From contig NZ_VOBG01000016.1 of NCBI RefSeq assembly GCF_008369295.1, forward strand, positions 1-64,000: 64,000 nt of DNA. The letters are read 5' to 3'. The position numbers and the translations under genes are program-made. The notes under the pieces were generated by a model that did no database searches, was not told where the DNA came from, and worked only from the letters and a program-made list of their open reading frames with translations. Positions 15,806-24,606 of this stretch are shown here, one piece after another; position 1 is the stretch's first letter; each line of letters begins with the position of its first letter. The stretch comes from Pseudomonas sp. ANT_H4. GTDB taxonomy: Bacteria; Pseudomonadota; Gammaproteobacteria; Pseudomonadales; Pseudomonadaceae.

Positions 15806-16123
15806 ATGAAGTTTCTTTGCCCTTCACACATCCTTACTGAAGCCAGCAGCCGCGGCTTCGATATCGATGGCCACAAGCTATTCGCCGTGCGCAGGGAAGG
15901 CACCGCCTACTTCTATGTCAATCGCTGCCCCCATCGCGGTGTGCCGCTAGAATGGCAGCCTGACCATTTTCTCGATCAAAGCGCCAGCCTGATTCAATGC
16001 GCGACCCACAGTGCGCTGTTTCTGATCGAGACCGGCGAATGCATCGCCGGCCCCTGCGCGGGTCAAAGCCTAACCGCCCTGCACGGCCGCGAAGACGAAC
16101 AAGGGTTGTGGGTGCAACTCTAG
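15806..16123 (+). CDS. Small Rieske [2Fe-2S] protein
   Basis: 105 residues that consist of a Rieske domain only. The cluster ligands are visible as CPHRG (about residues 36-40) and CATHSALF (about 65-72), giving the C-x-H ... C-x-x-H pattern. It resembles ferredoxin subunits of dioxygenases or the NirD-type small Rieske proteins, but no oxygenase or reductase partner is encoded nearby. The frame is open upstream, but the ATG at 15806 follows GAGAG. Its TAG stop overlaps the convergent sfsA stop (shared CTAG at 16120-16123). Confidence 0.85.
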   Translation: MKFLCPSHILTEASSRGFDIDGHKLFAVRREGTAYFYVNRCPHRGVPLEWQPDHFLDQSASLIQCATHSALFLIETGECIAGPCAGQSLTALHGREDEQGLWVQL

Positions 16124-16833
16124 TCGCTGAGCAGCACGTCCAATCGGCGGTCAATGCAGACTTCCTGCGAGCTAACCCGCACCCCGTACGCCAGGATTTC
16201 AACCCCAGCGGCCTTGGCCTCGCGCAACCCGGCAGCATAACCCGCGTCAATTTCTTCGGCGGGCCGCACCCCGTCGATACCGGACAGGTTGACGCAATAC
16301 AACTGCACCGCCCGTACGCCGTCACGGGCCAAATGCGCCAGCTCGCGCAGGTGCTTGGCCCCTCGCTGGGTCACCGCATCAGGAAACGCCGCGACTGACG
16401 TTCCGTCAAAGCCCAAAGTGACACTTTTGACTTCGACATACGCCGCACCCGTGGGGTAATCCAGGCGAAAGTCGATGCGACTGTTTTCCTGACCGTAGGC
16501 CACTTCGCGCTTCAAGCCGGTAAAGCCATTGAGCTCGGTAATGACCCCTGCCCGCAACGCCTCCTCCACCAGTTGATTGGCGCGAGCCGTGTTGACACAG
16601 GCCAGGCGCCCCTGTGGTGTTTTGCTGATTTCCCAAGTGCCTGGCAGCTTGCGCTTAGGGTCGTTGGACCGGCTGAACCAGACCTGACCGCCTTCAACCA
16701 TGCAATTGAACATCGAGCCTGTGTTTGGGCAGTGAATGGTCAACAACTCGCCGGTAACGGTTTCGATATCGGCGAGAAAACGTTTGTATCGGCGAATCAG
16801 CCGACCCTCTTCGAGGGGAGGATTAAAGCGCAT
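16120..16833 (-). CDS. sfsA: SfsA family DNA/RNA-binding nuclease
   Basis: 237 residues, the usual size. SfsA was first described in E. coli as a sugar fermentation stimulation protein and has an OB-fold N-terminal part (RYKRFLADIETVTGELLTIHCPNTGSM) and a C-terminal part resembling restriction-type nucleases (RIDFRLD ... AYVEVKSVTLG, with an ExK-like active site). The open frame runs 55 codons upstream, but the ATG at 16833 gives the family start MRFNPPLEEG and overlaps the aminotransferase stop as ATGA. Confidence 0.9.
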   Translation of the reverse strand: MRFNPPLEEGRLIRRYKRFLADIETVTGELLTIHCPNTGSMFNCMVEGGQVWFSRSNDPKRKLPGTWEISKTPQGRLACVNTARANQLVEEALRAGVITELNGFTGLKREVAYGQENSRIDFRLDYPTGAAYVEVKSVTLGFDGTSVAAFPDAVTQRGAKHLRELAHLARDGVRAVQLYCVNLSGIDGVRPAEEIDAGYAAGLREAKAAGVEILAYGVRVSSQEVCIDRRLDVLLSD

Positions 16834-18005
16834 CAGCCTTGCCAGCTCCGTAAGCCACGGGCAATCCGTTCTACAGCTTCCTGTAGCCGATCGAGGTTTT
16901 GCGTGTAGGCAAACCGTACATGGTGACCGGCCTGGTAACGGCCAAAATCCAGGCCTGGAGTAAAGGCCACATATTCGGTTTCCAGGAAATGCCGGCAAAA
17001 CGCGAAGGCATCGCCGCCAAATGCGCTGATATCGGCGTACAAGTAAAAGGCACCTTCGGGCTCGACAGCGATACCAAAACCCAGCTCCCGCAACGCCGGC
17101 AGAAGAAAGTCACGGCGACGGCCAAACTCAATACGGCGCTCTTCAAGAATACTCAGTGTTTCCTCGGTGAAGCAGGCCAAGGCCGCGTACTGGGACATGC
17201 TCGGCGCGCTGATGTAGAGGTTCTGCGCCAGCTTTTCCAGTTCACCGACCGCCGCGGGCGGCGCCACCAGCCAGCCCAGGCGCCAGCCGGTCATTCCGAA
17301 ATACTTTGAAAAACTATTTAGAACAAAGGCTTCATCATCGACTTCCAGCACGCTGGCGGCATCAGTGCCATAGGTCAGCCCGTGATAAATCTCATCCACC
17401 ACCAAGTGCCCGTTGCGCGCCTTGATCGCGTTCGACAGCCCGGCCAGTTCGTCGCGCGTCAGGATCGTCCCGGTGGGGTTAGCTGGCGAGGCAACCAGTG
17501 CGCCGACGCTGTCCTGATCCCAGTGGCGAGCCACCAGATCAGCGGTCAGTTGATAGCGCACCTCCGGCCCGACCGGGACCAGTTGCGCCGCGCCTTCCAC
17601 CAGACGCAAAAAGTGCCGGTTGCACGGGTAGCCTGGGTCCGCCAGCAGCCAGTGTTTACCGGGGTCCACCAGCAGGCTGCTGGCCAATAACAGGGCTCCC
17701 GAGCCACCCGGGGTGATCAGAATTCGCTCGGGATCGACATTCAGGCCGTAACGCTGCTGATAAAAACCGCTGATGGCTTCGCGCAGCTCAGGCAAACCGC
17801 GAGCTGCGGTGTAGCGCGTCTTGCCATTGGCCAGGGCGGCCTGCCCTGCCTTGATGATGGGCTGCGCCGTGGTGAAGTCCGGCTCACCGATTTCCAGATG
17901 AATCACATCGTGACCGCCAGCCTGCAACTCATTGGCCCGCGCCAGTAACGCCATGACGTGGAAAGGTTCGATAGCGCGACTGCGGGCACTGTAGGGCTGA
18001 GCCAT
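16833..18005 (-). CDS. PLP-dependent class I/II aminotransferase
   Basis: 390 residues. Fold-type I aminotransferase with the PLP lysine at Lys234 in NSFSKYFGMTGWRLGW, the Asn-Pro pair in ASPANPTG (about 173-180) and Arg of the VRFAYT region near 370 for carboxylate binding. Resembles the aspartate/alanine/valine-pyruvate group, but the exact substrate cannot be fixed from sequence. sfsA follows with a four-base overlap, so the two are probably co-transcribed, although their roles have no obvious connection. Confidence 0.88.
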   Translation of the reverse strand: MAQPYSARSRAIEPFHVMALLARANELQAGGHDVIHLEIGEPDFTTAQPIIKAGQAALANGKTRYTAARGLPELREAISGFYQQRYGLNVDPERILITPGGSGALLLASSLLVDPGKHWLLADPGYPCNRHFLRLVEGAAQLVPVGPEVRYQLTADLVARHWDQDSVGALVASPANPTGTILTRDELAGLSNAIKARNGHLVVDEIYHGLTYGTDAASVLEVDDEAFVLNSFSKYFGMTGWRLGWLVAPPAAVGELEKLAQNLYISAPSMSQYAALACFTEETLSILEERRIEFGRRRDFLLPALRELGFGIAVEPEGAFYLYADISAFGGDAFAFCRHFLETEYVAFTPGLDFGRYQAGHHVRFAYTQNLDRLQEAVERIARGLRSWQG

Positions 18006-18325
18006 TAGCCTTCCTTAACTGTGAATGCAAACCCCGATTCTACCCAACCGGCGACGCAAAACCTGCTCTATTACCCTGATGTCCGCGCCAGACGGTACGG
18101 CAACCGCCTGCAAAACGACTAAAATCCATATTCAAGACGGTACAAGCCCGCCCTGCTGCGGCTTTCGGTGCTTTGTGGCCAGCATGGGACGTCGCCTCGA
18201 CAACAGGGAGTGGCGCACCTCGAAGCTATCTGGTAAGTTCGCCCGCTTGCAGCCGCAGGGCCGGCAGGTGTCGGCGACGTTGCAATCCTGCGCAATGGAT
18301 TAGAAGAGTGAGAGGCGGCCCATTC
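18006..18325. other. Region between the aminotransferase gene and dksA
   Basis: 320 bases of divergent upstream sequence. A TAAAAT at 18120-18125 could be a -10 for dksA, but no good -35 accompanies it. I see no ORF with a ribosome site and no known RNA motif. A long dksA leader is likely. Confidence 0.4.
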
Positions 18326-18760
18326 ATGCCCACCCAAGAAAAGCAACAGAGCATCAGCGGCTTCGAACCCTACGTACCATCGAAGGGCGAGGAGTACATG
18401 GGCGAGCCCATGCGTAAGCACTTCACCAAGATTCTGCAAAAGTGGAAACAGGACTTGATGCAGGAGGTCGACCGCACGGTTGACCATATGAAAGACGAAG
18501 CGGCCAACTTCCCCGACCCGGCAGATCGTGCCAGCCAGGAAGAAGAGTTCAGCCTTGAACTGCGCGCCCGTGATCGCGAGCGCAAGCTGATCAAGAAAAT
18601 TGACAAGACCTTGCAATTGATCGAAGACGAAGACTACGGCTGGTGCGAATCCTGCGGCGTAGAGATTGGTATCAAGCGTCTGGAAGCGCGTCCTACTGCC
18701 GACATGTGCGTGGACTGCAAGACCTTGGCAGAAATCAAGGAAAAACAGGTCGGCAAGTAA
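18326..18760 (+). CDS. dksA: RNA polymerase-binding transcription factor DksA
   Basis: 144 residues. Works with ppGpp at the secondary channel of RNA polymerase to repress rRNA promoters and activate amino-acid genes. The coiled-coil tip carries the expected acidic pair Asp64 and Asp67 in DPADRAS, and a four-cysteine zinc finger (Cys107, 110, 128, 131) follows. The frame is open upstream; the ATG at 18326 gives the usual MPTQ-type start. gluQ follows, as in E. coli, but a terminator lies between. Confidence 0.96.
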   Translation: MPTQEKQQSISGFEPYVPSKGEEYMGEPMRKHFTKILQKWKQDLMQEVDRTVDHMKDEAANFPDPADRASQEEEFSLELRARDRERKLIKKIDKTLQLIEDEDYGWCESCGVEIGIKRLEARPTADMCVDCKTLAEIKEKQVGK

Positions 18761-18779
18761 ACACTGTCGGACTGAACGA

Positions 18780-18806
18780 ATGGGGCGTGCAAACGCCCCA
18801 TTTTTG
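18780..18806 (+). terminator. Intrinsic terminator after dksA
   Basis: ATGGGGCGT/ACGCCCCAT-type stem followed by five T residues, 20 bases after the dksA stop. It must be leaky or gluQ must have its own promoter. Confidence 0.8.
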
Positions 18807-18844
18807 TATCTGCCGTTTACGGCTTTTCCAGTAACATCCACCCC

Positions 18845-19732
18845 ATGACAGCCTCCTCCTATATCGGGCGCTTCGCCCCCACCCCCAGCGGTCACCTGCA
18901 CTTCGGTTCGCTGGTCGCTGCCCTTGCTTCCTACCTAGACGCCCGCGCAAACAAGGGCCTATGGCTGATGCGCATGGAAGACCTCGACCCGCCTAGGGAA
19001 GAGCCCGGCGCCCAAGCAGCCATCCTCACTGCCCTGGAACGCTATGGCTTCGAGTGGGACGGCGAGTTGGTCCAACAAAGCGCACGGCATGATGCCTACG
19101 CCGAAGTCGTCAATCGCCTGTTCAACCACGGCCTGGCGTACGCTTGCACCTGCTCGCGCAAACAACTGGAACCTTACAACGGCATTTATCCGGGGCTGTG
19201 TCGCAATGCCGGCCATGGCCAGCAAGACGCCGCTATCCGCCTGCGGGTACCGGAGCTGGAATACCACTTTACCGACCGCGTACAAGGCAAATTCCGACAG
19301 CACTTGGGCCGGGATGTAGGTGATTTCGTCATCCGCCGCCGAGACGGCCTTTATGCTTACCAATTGGCCGTGGTCCTCGACGATGCCTGGCAGGGTGTCA
19401 CCGATATCGTGCGGGGCGCCGACTTGCTCGACTCCACACCACGCCAGTTGTATCTGCAGGAGCTGCTCGGCTTGCCGCAACCGCGTTACCTGCATGTGCC
19501 GCTGATCACCCAGCCCGACGGCAACAAACTGGGCAAATCCTACCGCTCACCGCCCTTGACTAGCGACCAGGCCACGCCTTTGCTGCTCAGAGCGTTGCGC
19601 GCCCTTGGCCAACAACCGGGTAATGAACTGGATCACGCCAGCCCACGGGAACTGCTGGATTGGGGCATCCGTCACTGGGACGCCAACCAAATCCCGCGCA
19701 CACTCACCTTGGCGCAAGCGCAATTACGTTAA
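18845..19732 (+). CDS. gluQ: Glutamyl-Q tRNA(Asp) synthetase
   Basis: 295 residues. Attaches glutamate to the queuosine at position 34 of tRNA(Asp). It is a paralogue of the catalytic half of glutamyl-tRNA synthetase with no anticodon domain. The HIGH-type motif is in APTPSGHLHFGS near residues 9-20 and the KMSKS-type motif is KLGKS near 225. The zinc-binding cysteines CTCS near 100 and the later YxGLC are also present. Downstream of dksA as in many gamma-proteobacteria. Confidence 0.94.
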   Translation: MTASSYIGRFAPTPSGHLHFGSLVAALASYLDARANKGLWLMRMEDLDPPREEPGAQAAILTALERYGFEWDGELVQQSARHDAYAEVVNRLFNHGLAYACTCSRKQLEPYNGIYPGLCRNAGHGQQDAAIRLRVPELEYHFTDRVQGKFRQHLGRDVGDFVIRRRDGLYAYQLAVVLDDAWQGVTDIVRGADLLDSTPRQLYLQELLGLPQPRYLHVPLITQPDGNKLGKSYRSPPLTSDQATPLLLRALRALGQQPGNELDHASPRELLDWGIRHWDANQIPRTLTLAQAQLR

Positions 19733-19845
19733 GGGCGCTTGCAGCTTGGCGCCCATCCGTTACCATCGCCGCAGTTTTATTTGTATAGGCGCTCGCACCT
19801 ACAAAAAAGCCGCTACTTCAACGAGTTTTTCAATCAGAGGCCAGT

Positions 19846-20022
19846 ATGTATATCTATCGATTGGTCCTCCTGCTGGTCGTCGGGATCTATCTGTTTTCCC
19901 CCGCCATCATGGATTGGTGGATCGACGCCACGGGTGCCTGGTACCGGCCCTATCTGCTTTGGCTGATCCTGATCGTTGTGACTTTCATCCTGCAGAGCCA
20001 AAAAGATGCCGATGAGCTTTAG
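19846..20022 (+). CDS. cbrX: Small membrane protein overlapping cbrA (CbrX-like)
   Basis: 58 residues, two predicted membrane helices (about 5-21 and 36-52) separated by a Trp/Asp-rich loop. It begins at an ATG with AGAGG just upstream and ends at a TAG 17 bases inside cbrA (11 bases if cbrA starts at its second ATG). The overlap strongly suggests translational coupling. A small gene named cbrX has been described upstream of cbrA in pseudomonads, and I believe this is the same gene, from position and size. It is too short for many automatic gene calls. Confidence 0.75.
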   Translation: MYIYRLVLLLVVGIYLFSPAIMDWWIDATGAWYRPYLLWLILIVVTFILQSQKDADEL

Positions 20023-22960
20023 CCTGACCCAGATGCTGCTGATCAGCGCCGCCTACCTGGCCGCGCTGTTCGGGGTAGCCTGGATCAGTGAGCGCGGAAT
20101 GATTCCGCGGGCGATCATTCGCCATCCGTTGACCTACACCTTGTCGCTGGGCGTGTATGCCAGTGCCTGGGCGTTTTATGGCACGGTGGGCCTGGCCTAT
20201 CAGTATGGATATGGCTTTCTTTCCAGCTACCTCGGAGTGTCGGGCGCGTTTTTGCTGGCGCCGGTGCTGCTGTACCCGATTCTAAAAATTACCCGCACCT
20301 ATCAGCTGTCGTCCCTGGCCGACCTGTTTGCCTTCCGCTTTCGCAGCACCTGGGCCGGGGCGCTGACCACGATTTTCATGCTGATCGGCGTATTGCCGTT
20401 GCTGGCGCTACAAATCCAGGCGGTGGCCGATTCGATTGGCATCCTCACCCGAGAACCCGTGCAACACCGGGTCGCCCTGAGTTTCTGCGCGCTGATCACC
20501 CTGTTCACAATTTTTTTCGGTTCACGGCATATTGCCACCCGCGAAAAACACGAAGGCCTGGTGTTTGCGATTGCCTTTGAGTCAGTGATCAAGCTGATCG
20601 CCATTGGCGGCGTCGGGCTCTATGCGCTGTACGGCGTATTCGACGGCCCACAACAGTTGGAAATGTGGCTACTGCAAAATCAGACCGCCCTCGCCGCCTT
20701 GCACACTCCGCTGCAAGAAGGCCCGTGGCGCACCTTGCTGCTGGTGTTCTTTGCCTCGGCCATCGTCATGCCCCACATGTACCACATGACGTTTACCGAA
20801 AACCTCAACCCGCGCTCATTGGTAAGTGCGAGTTGGGGCTTGCCGCTGTTCCTTTTGCTGATGAGCCTGGCGGTGCCGCTGATCCTGTGGGCCGGCCTGA
20901 AGCTGGGCGCCACCACCAACCCGGAATACTTCACTCTGGGCATTGGTATCGCGGCCAACAGCAAGTCCTTGGCGCTGCTGGCCTACGTCGGCGGCTTATC
21001 CGCCGCCAGCGGGCTGATCATCGTCACCACCCTGGCGCTATCGGGCATGGCGCTCAATCACCTGGTGCTGCCGCTGTACCAGCCACCCGCTGAAGGCAAC
21101 ATCTACCGCTGGCTGAAGTGGACCCGCCGGGCACTGATCGTCGCGATCATCATGGCCGGTTATGGTTTCTATCTGCTGCTGGGCGCCGAGCAGGACCTAG
21201 CCAACCTGGGCATCGTCGCCTTCGTTGCCACTTTGCAGTTTTTGCCAGGCGTGCTGTCGGTGCTGTACTGGCCGACCGCCAATCGTCGCGGTTTTATCGC
21301 CGGGCTCCTGGCGGGGATGCTGGTGTGGCTGGTGACCATGCTGCTGCCGCTGGTGGGCAATCTGCAAGGCTTCTACATTCCGTTGCTGAACATGATCTAC
21401 GTGCTGGACGACACCAGTTGGCACATGGCAGCCATTGCCTCGCTGGCGGCCAACGTACTGATGTTCACTCTGATATCGCTATTCACCAACGCCAGCCCCG
21501 AAGAAACCAGCGCTGCCGAAGCCTGTGCGGTAGATAACGTGCGTCGCCCGCAACGCCGGGAACTGCATGCCGCCTCGCCCCAGGAATTCGCCACGCAACT
21601 GGCCAAGCCCCTGGGCGCCAAGGCCGCGCAAAAGGAAGTCGAACAGGCCCTGCGCGATCTCTACTTGCCCTTCGACGAGCGCCGGCCGTATGCGCTACGC
21701 CGCCTGCGTGACCGCATCGAAGCCAACCTCTCCGGCTTGATGGGCCCCAGCGTGTCCCAGGACATGGTCGAGACGTTCCTGCCCTACAAGGCAGGCGGCG
21801 AAAACTACGTCACCGAAGACATCCACTTCATCGAGAGCCGGCTGGAGGACTACCACTCGCGCCTCACCGGCCTTGCCGCCGAACTCGATGCCTTGCGTCG
21901 TTACCACCGCCAAACCTTGCAGGAACTGCCCATGGGCGTCTGCTCCCTGGCCAAGGATCAAGAAATCCTGATGTGGAACAAGGCCATGGAAGAACTCACC
22001 GGTATCGCTGCCCAGCGTGTGGTGGGCTCGCGCCTGAACACCATTGGCGATCCGTGGAAAGAATTACTTCAAGGCTTCATTAACCTGCCGGATGAGCACT
22101 TGCACAAACAGCACCTGGCCCTCGACGGCCAGACCCGCTGGCTCAACCTGCACAAAGCGGCAATCGACGAGCCCCTGGCGCCTGGCAACAGCGGTTTGGT
22201 GCTGCTGGTGGAAGACCTCACCGAAACCCAGATGCTGGAAGACAAACTGGTGCACTCCGAACGCCTGGCCAGCATCGGGCGCCTGGCGGCCGGCGTAGCC
22301 CATGAAATCGGCAATCCGATCACCGGTATCGCCTGCCTTGCGCAAAACCTGCGGGAAGAGCGCGAAGAAGACAGCGAAATCACCGAAATCAGCGGGCAAA
22401 TCCTCGAGCAAACCAAACGTGTCTCGCGCATCGTGCAATCGCTGATGAGCTTTGCCCACGCGGGCGGTCATCAGAATCGCGATGAAGCTGTGTGCCTGGC
22501 CGAAGTCGCCCAAGATGCCATTGGCCTGCTGGCCTTGAACCGGCGCAATTTCGAAGTACAGTTCTTTAACCTGTGCGACCCGGAACACTGGGTCGATGGT
22601 GACCCGCAACGCTTGGCCCAGGTGCTAATCAACCTGCTGTCCAACGCCCGCGACGCATCGCCGGCCGGCAGCGCGGTACGGGTCAAGAGCGAGGTTTTCG
22701 AGCACACCGTCGACCTGATCGTCGAAGACGAAGGCAGCGGCATTCCACAGAACATCATGGACCGATTGTTCGAACCCTTCTTCACTACCAAGGATCCGGG
22801 TGAAGGTACCGGTCTGGGCCTTGCACTGGTCTATTCCATCGTTGAAGAGCATTATGGACAAATCACCATCGACAGCCCGGCTGACACCGAAAGCCAACGC
22901 GGCACCCGTATTCGGGTGACCTTGCCGCGTCATGTCGAAGCGACGTCCGCTGTGAACTGA
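20006..22960 (+). CDS. cbrA: Two-component sensor kinase CbrA with SLC5 transporter domain
   Basis: 984 residues. The first 500 or so form a sodium/solute-symporter (SLC5) domain with about 13 membrane helices, followed by a short linker (STAC-type), a PAS domain (about 625-735) and a histidine kinase core. The phospho-accepting histidine is His766 in AGVAHEIGNP, and the ATP-binding N, G1 and G2 boxes are NLLSNARDA, DEGSGIP and GTGLGLALV. Phosphorylates CbrB to control carbon/nitrogen balance. A second ATG at 20012 is possible. CbrA is known to transport histidine in some species. Confidence 0.96.
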   Translation: MPMSFSLTQMLLISAAYLAALFGVAWISERGMIPRAIIRHPLTYTLSLGVYASAWAFYGTVGLAYQYGYGFLSSYLGVSGAFLLAPVLLYPILKITRTYQLSSLADLFAFRFRSTWAGALTTIFMLIGVLPLLALQIQAVADSIGILTREPVQHRVALSFCALITLFTIFFGSRHIATREKHEGLVFAIAFESVIKLIAIGGVGLYALYGVFDGPQQLEMWLLQNQTALAALHTPLQEGPWRTLLLVFFASAIVMPHMYHMTFTENLNPRSLVSASWGLPLFLLLMSLAVPLILWAGLKLGATTNPEYFTLGIGIAANSKSLALLAYVGGLSAASGLIIVTTLALSGMALNHLVLPLYQPPAEGNIYRWLKWTRRALIVAIIMAGYGFYLLLGAEQDLANLGIVAFVATLQFLPGVLSVLYWPTANRRGFIAGLLAGMLVWLVTMLLPLVGNLQGFYIPLLNMIYVLDDTSWHMAAIASLAANVLMFTLISLFTNASPEETSAAEACAVDNVRRPQRRELHAASPQEFATQLAKPLGAKAAQKEVEQALRDLYLPFDERRPYALRRLRDRIEANLSGLMGPSVSQDMVETFLPYKAGGENYVTEDIHFIESRLEDYHSRLTGLAAELDALRRYHRQTLQELPMGVCSLAKDQEILMWNKAMEELTGIAAQRVVGSRLNTIGDPWKELLQGFINLPDEHLHKQHLALDGQTRWLNLHKAAIDEPLAPGNSGLVLLVEDLTETQMLEDKLVHSERLASIGRLAAGVAHEIGNPITGIACLAQNLREEREEDSEITEISGQILEQTKRVSRIVQSLMSFAHAGGHQNRDEAVCLAEVAQDAIGLLALNRRNFEVQFFNLCDPEHWVDGDPQRLAQVLINLLSNARDASPAGSAVRVKSEVFEHTVDLIVEDEGSGIPQNIMDRLFEPFFTTKDPGEGTGLGLALVYSIVEEHYGQITIDSPADTESQRGTRIRVTLPRHVEATSAVN

Positions 22961-22982
22961 GACCGTCGAGAGAACTGAATCA

Positions 22983-24416
22983 ATGCCGCACATTTTGATC
23001 GTCGAAGACGAAACCATTATCCGCTCTGCCTTGCGTCGCTTGCTTGAACGTAATCAGTACCAGGTCAGCGAAGCCGGCTCGGTGCAGGAAGCCCAAGAGC
23101 GTTTCAGCATTCCCACGTTCGACCTGATCGTCAGTGACCTGCGCCTGCCTGGCGCGCCTGGCACCGAACTGATCAAGCTCGGCCAAGGTACCCCGGTACT
23201 GATCATGACCAGCTACGCCAGCCTGCGCTCAGCGGTGGACTCGATGAAGATGGGCGCGGTGGACTACATCGCCAAGCCTTTCGATCACGACGAAATGCTC
23301 CAGGCCGTGGCCCGTATTCTGCGTGACCGACAGTCAGTCAGCAGCACTCCAGCCGAGCGCCCAGCGGGCAAGGCCGTCAACGGCGCCGACAAGCCGGGGG
23401 TCGACAACAGTAATGGCGAGATCGGCATTATCGGTTCCTGCCCGCCAATGCAGGACCTGTACAGCAAGATCCGCAAAGTAGCGCCCACCGACTCCAATGT
23501 CCTGATCCAGGGCGAGTCCGGCACCGGTAAAGAGCTAGTGGCCCGCGCCCTGCACAACCTGTCCAAGCGCGCCAAGGCACCGATGATCTCTGTGAACTGT
23601 GCAGCGATTCCTGAATCCCTGATCGAGTCCGAACTGTTCGGCCACGAAAAAGGCGCCTTTACCGGTGCCAGTGCCGGTCGTGCCGGCCTGGTCGAAGCTG
23701 CGGATGGCGGCACGTTGTTCCTCGACGAGATCGGTGAACTGCCTCTGGAAGCCCAGGCACGTCTGCTGCGGGTGCTGCAGGAAGGCGAGATTCGTCGGGT
23801 CGGTTCGGTGCAGTCGCAGAAGGTCGATGTACGCCTGATCGCGGCCACTCACCGGGACCTGAAAGGCCTGGCGAAAATCGGACAGTTCCGTGAAGACCTT
23901 TACTATCGCCTGCATGTGATCGCGCTCAAGTTGCCAGCCCTGCGCGAGCGTGGTGCCGACGTCAATGAGATTGCAGATGCATTTCTGATACGCCAGAGCG
24001 CACGGGTTAACCGCACCGACCTGAAGTTCGCCGCCGATGCCGAGCAAGCGATCAGGCATTACTCCTGGCCCGGTAACGTGCGAGAACTGGAAAACGCGGT
24101 GGAACGTGCAGTGATCCTGTCGGAGAGCCCGGAAATTTCCGCCGAACTGCTGGGTATCGATATCGAGTTGAGCGATCTGCACGATGACGACTTCATCGGC
24201 CTGGCCCCGCAACAGGGCGGCAGTAACACTAGCCATGAGCCAACGGAAGATTTGTCACTGGAAGATTACTTCCAGCACTTTGTCCTTGAGCATCAGGACC
24301 ATATGACCGAGACCGAGTTGGCCCGCAAGCTGGGTGTAAGCCGCAAATGCCTGTGGGAACGGCGCCAGCGCCTGGGTATTCCACGGCGCAAGACCGGGGT
24401 TGCCAGCGAAAGCTGA
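22983..24416 (+). CDS. cbrB: Sigma-54-dependent response regulator CbrB
   Basis: 477 residues in three parts: receiver with phospho-acceptor Asp52 in FDLIVSDLRLPG, AAA+ domain with Walker A GESGTGKE at 177-184 and the sigma-54 contact loop GAFTGA at 224-229, and a C-terminal Fis-type helix-turn-helix (TETELARKLGVSRKCLWERR). It activates crcZ and catabolic genes. It starts 22 bases after cbrA, so the two form one operon. A terminator follows. Confidence 0.97.
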   Translation: MPHILIVEDETIIRSALRRLLERNQYQVSEAGSVQEAQERFSIPTFDLIVSDLRLPGAPGTELIKLGQGTPVLIMTSYASLRSAVDSMKMGAVDYIAKPFDHDEMLQAVARILRDRQSVSSTPAERPAGKAVNGADKPGVDNSNGEIGIIGSCPPMQDLYSKIRKVAPTDSNVLIQGESGTGKELVARALHNLSKRAKAPMISVNCAAIPESLIESELFGHEKGAFTGASAGRAGLVEAADGGTLFLDEIGELPLEAQARLLRVLQEGEIRRVGSVQSQKVDVRLIAATHRDLKGLAKIGQFREDLYYRLHVIALKLPALRERGADVNEIADAFLIRQSARVNRTDLKFAADAEQAIRHYSWPGNVRELENAVERAVILSESPEISAELLGIDIELSDLHDDDFIGLAPQQGGSNTSHEPTEDLSLEDYFQHFVLEHQDHMTETELARKLGVSRKCLWERRQRLGIPRRKTGVASES

Positions 24417-24432
24417 TGCAGCGTCACACCAG

Positions 24433-24504
24433 GTAACACCCTCAAATGTGAAAAAACTGTTACCTCAGATATTTCACGTAACAAAAGCCGGGGCTTACGG
24501 TAAC
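24433..24504 (+). promoter_or_regulatory. Cluster of GTAAC/GTTAC motifs, candidate CbrB sites
   Basis: GTAAC at 24433-24437, GTTAC at 24459-24463, GTAAC at 24478-24482 and GTAAC at 24500-24504 lie 80-150 bases upstream of the sigma-54 promoter of crcZ, the right distance for an enhancer. GTTAC and GTAAC at 24459 and 24478 form an inverted pair. Identity as CbrB operators is inferred. Confidence 0.5.
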
Positions 24505-24523
24505 GAAGTCCCGGCTTTTTTTT
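24483..24523 (+). terminator. Intrinsic terminator after cbrB
   Basis: AAAAGCCGGG (24483-24492) pairs with CCCGGCTTTT (24510-24519), followed by further T residues to 24523. One GTAAC motif lies in the loop. Confidence 0.9.
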
Positions 24524-24580
24524 GCCTGCCAAAAACCCGAAAGCGCCTTTAACCCCTATTTTGCTGGCCCGCGCAAAAGT

Positions 24581-24596
24581 TGGCACGCACCCTGCT
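24581..24596 (+). promoter_or_regulatory. Sigma-54 promoter of crcZ
   Basis: TGGCACGCACCCTGCT matches the consensus TGGCACG-N4-TTGCW, with GG at 24582-24583 and GC at 24594-24595 ten bases apart. Transcription would begin about 24607. Confidence 0.88.
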
Positions 24597-24606
24597 ATAT
24601 GTTTAG

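Noticed and set aside
16834..16998. 55-residue N-terminal extension of SfsA
   Set aside because: Cys/Pro-rich sequence unlike the family, lying inside the aminotransferase gene; the ATG at 16833 gives the standard protein.
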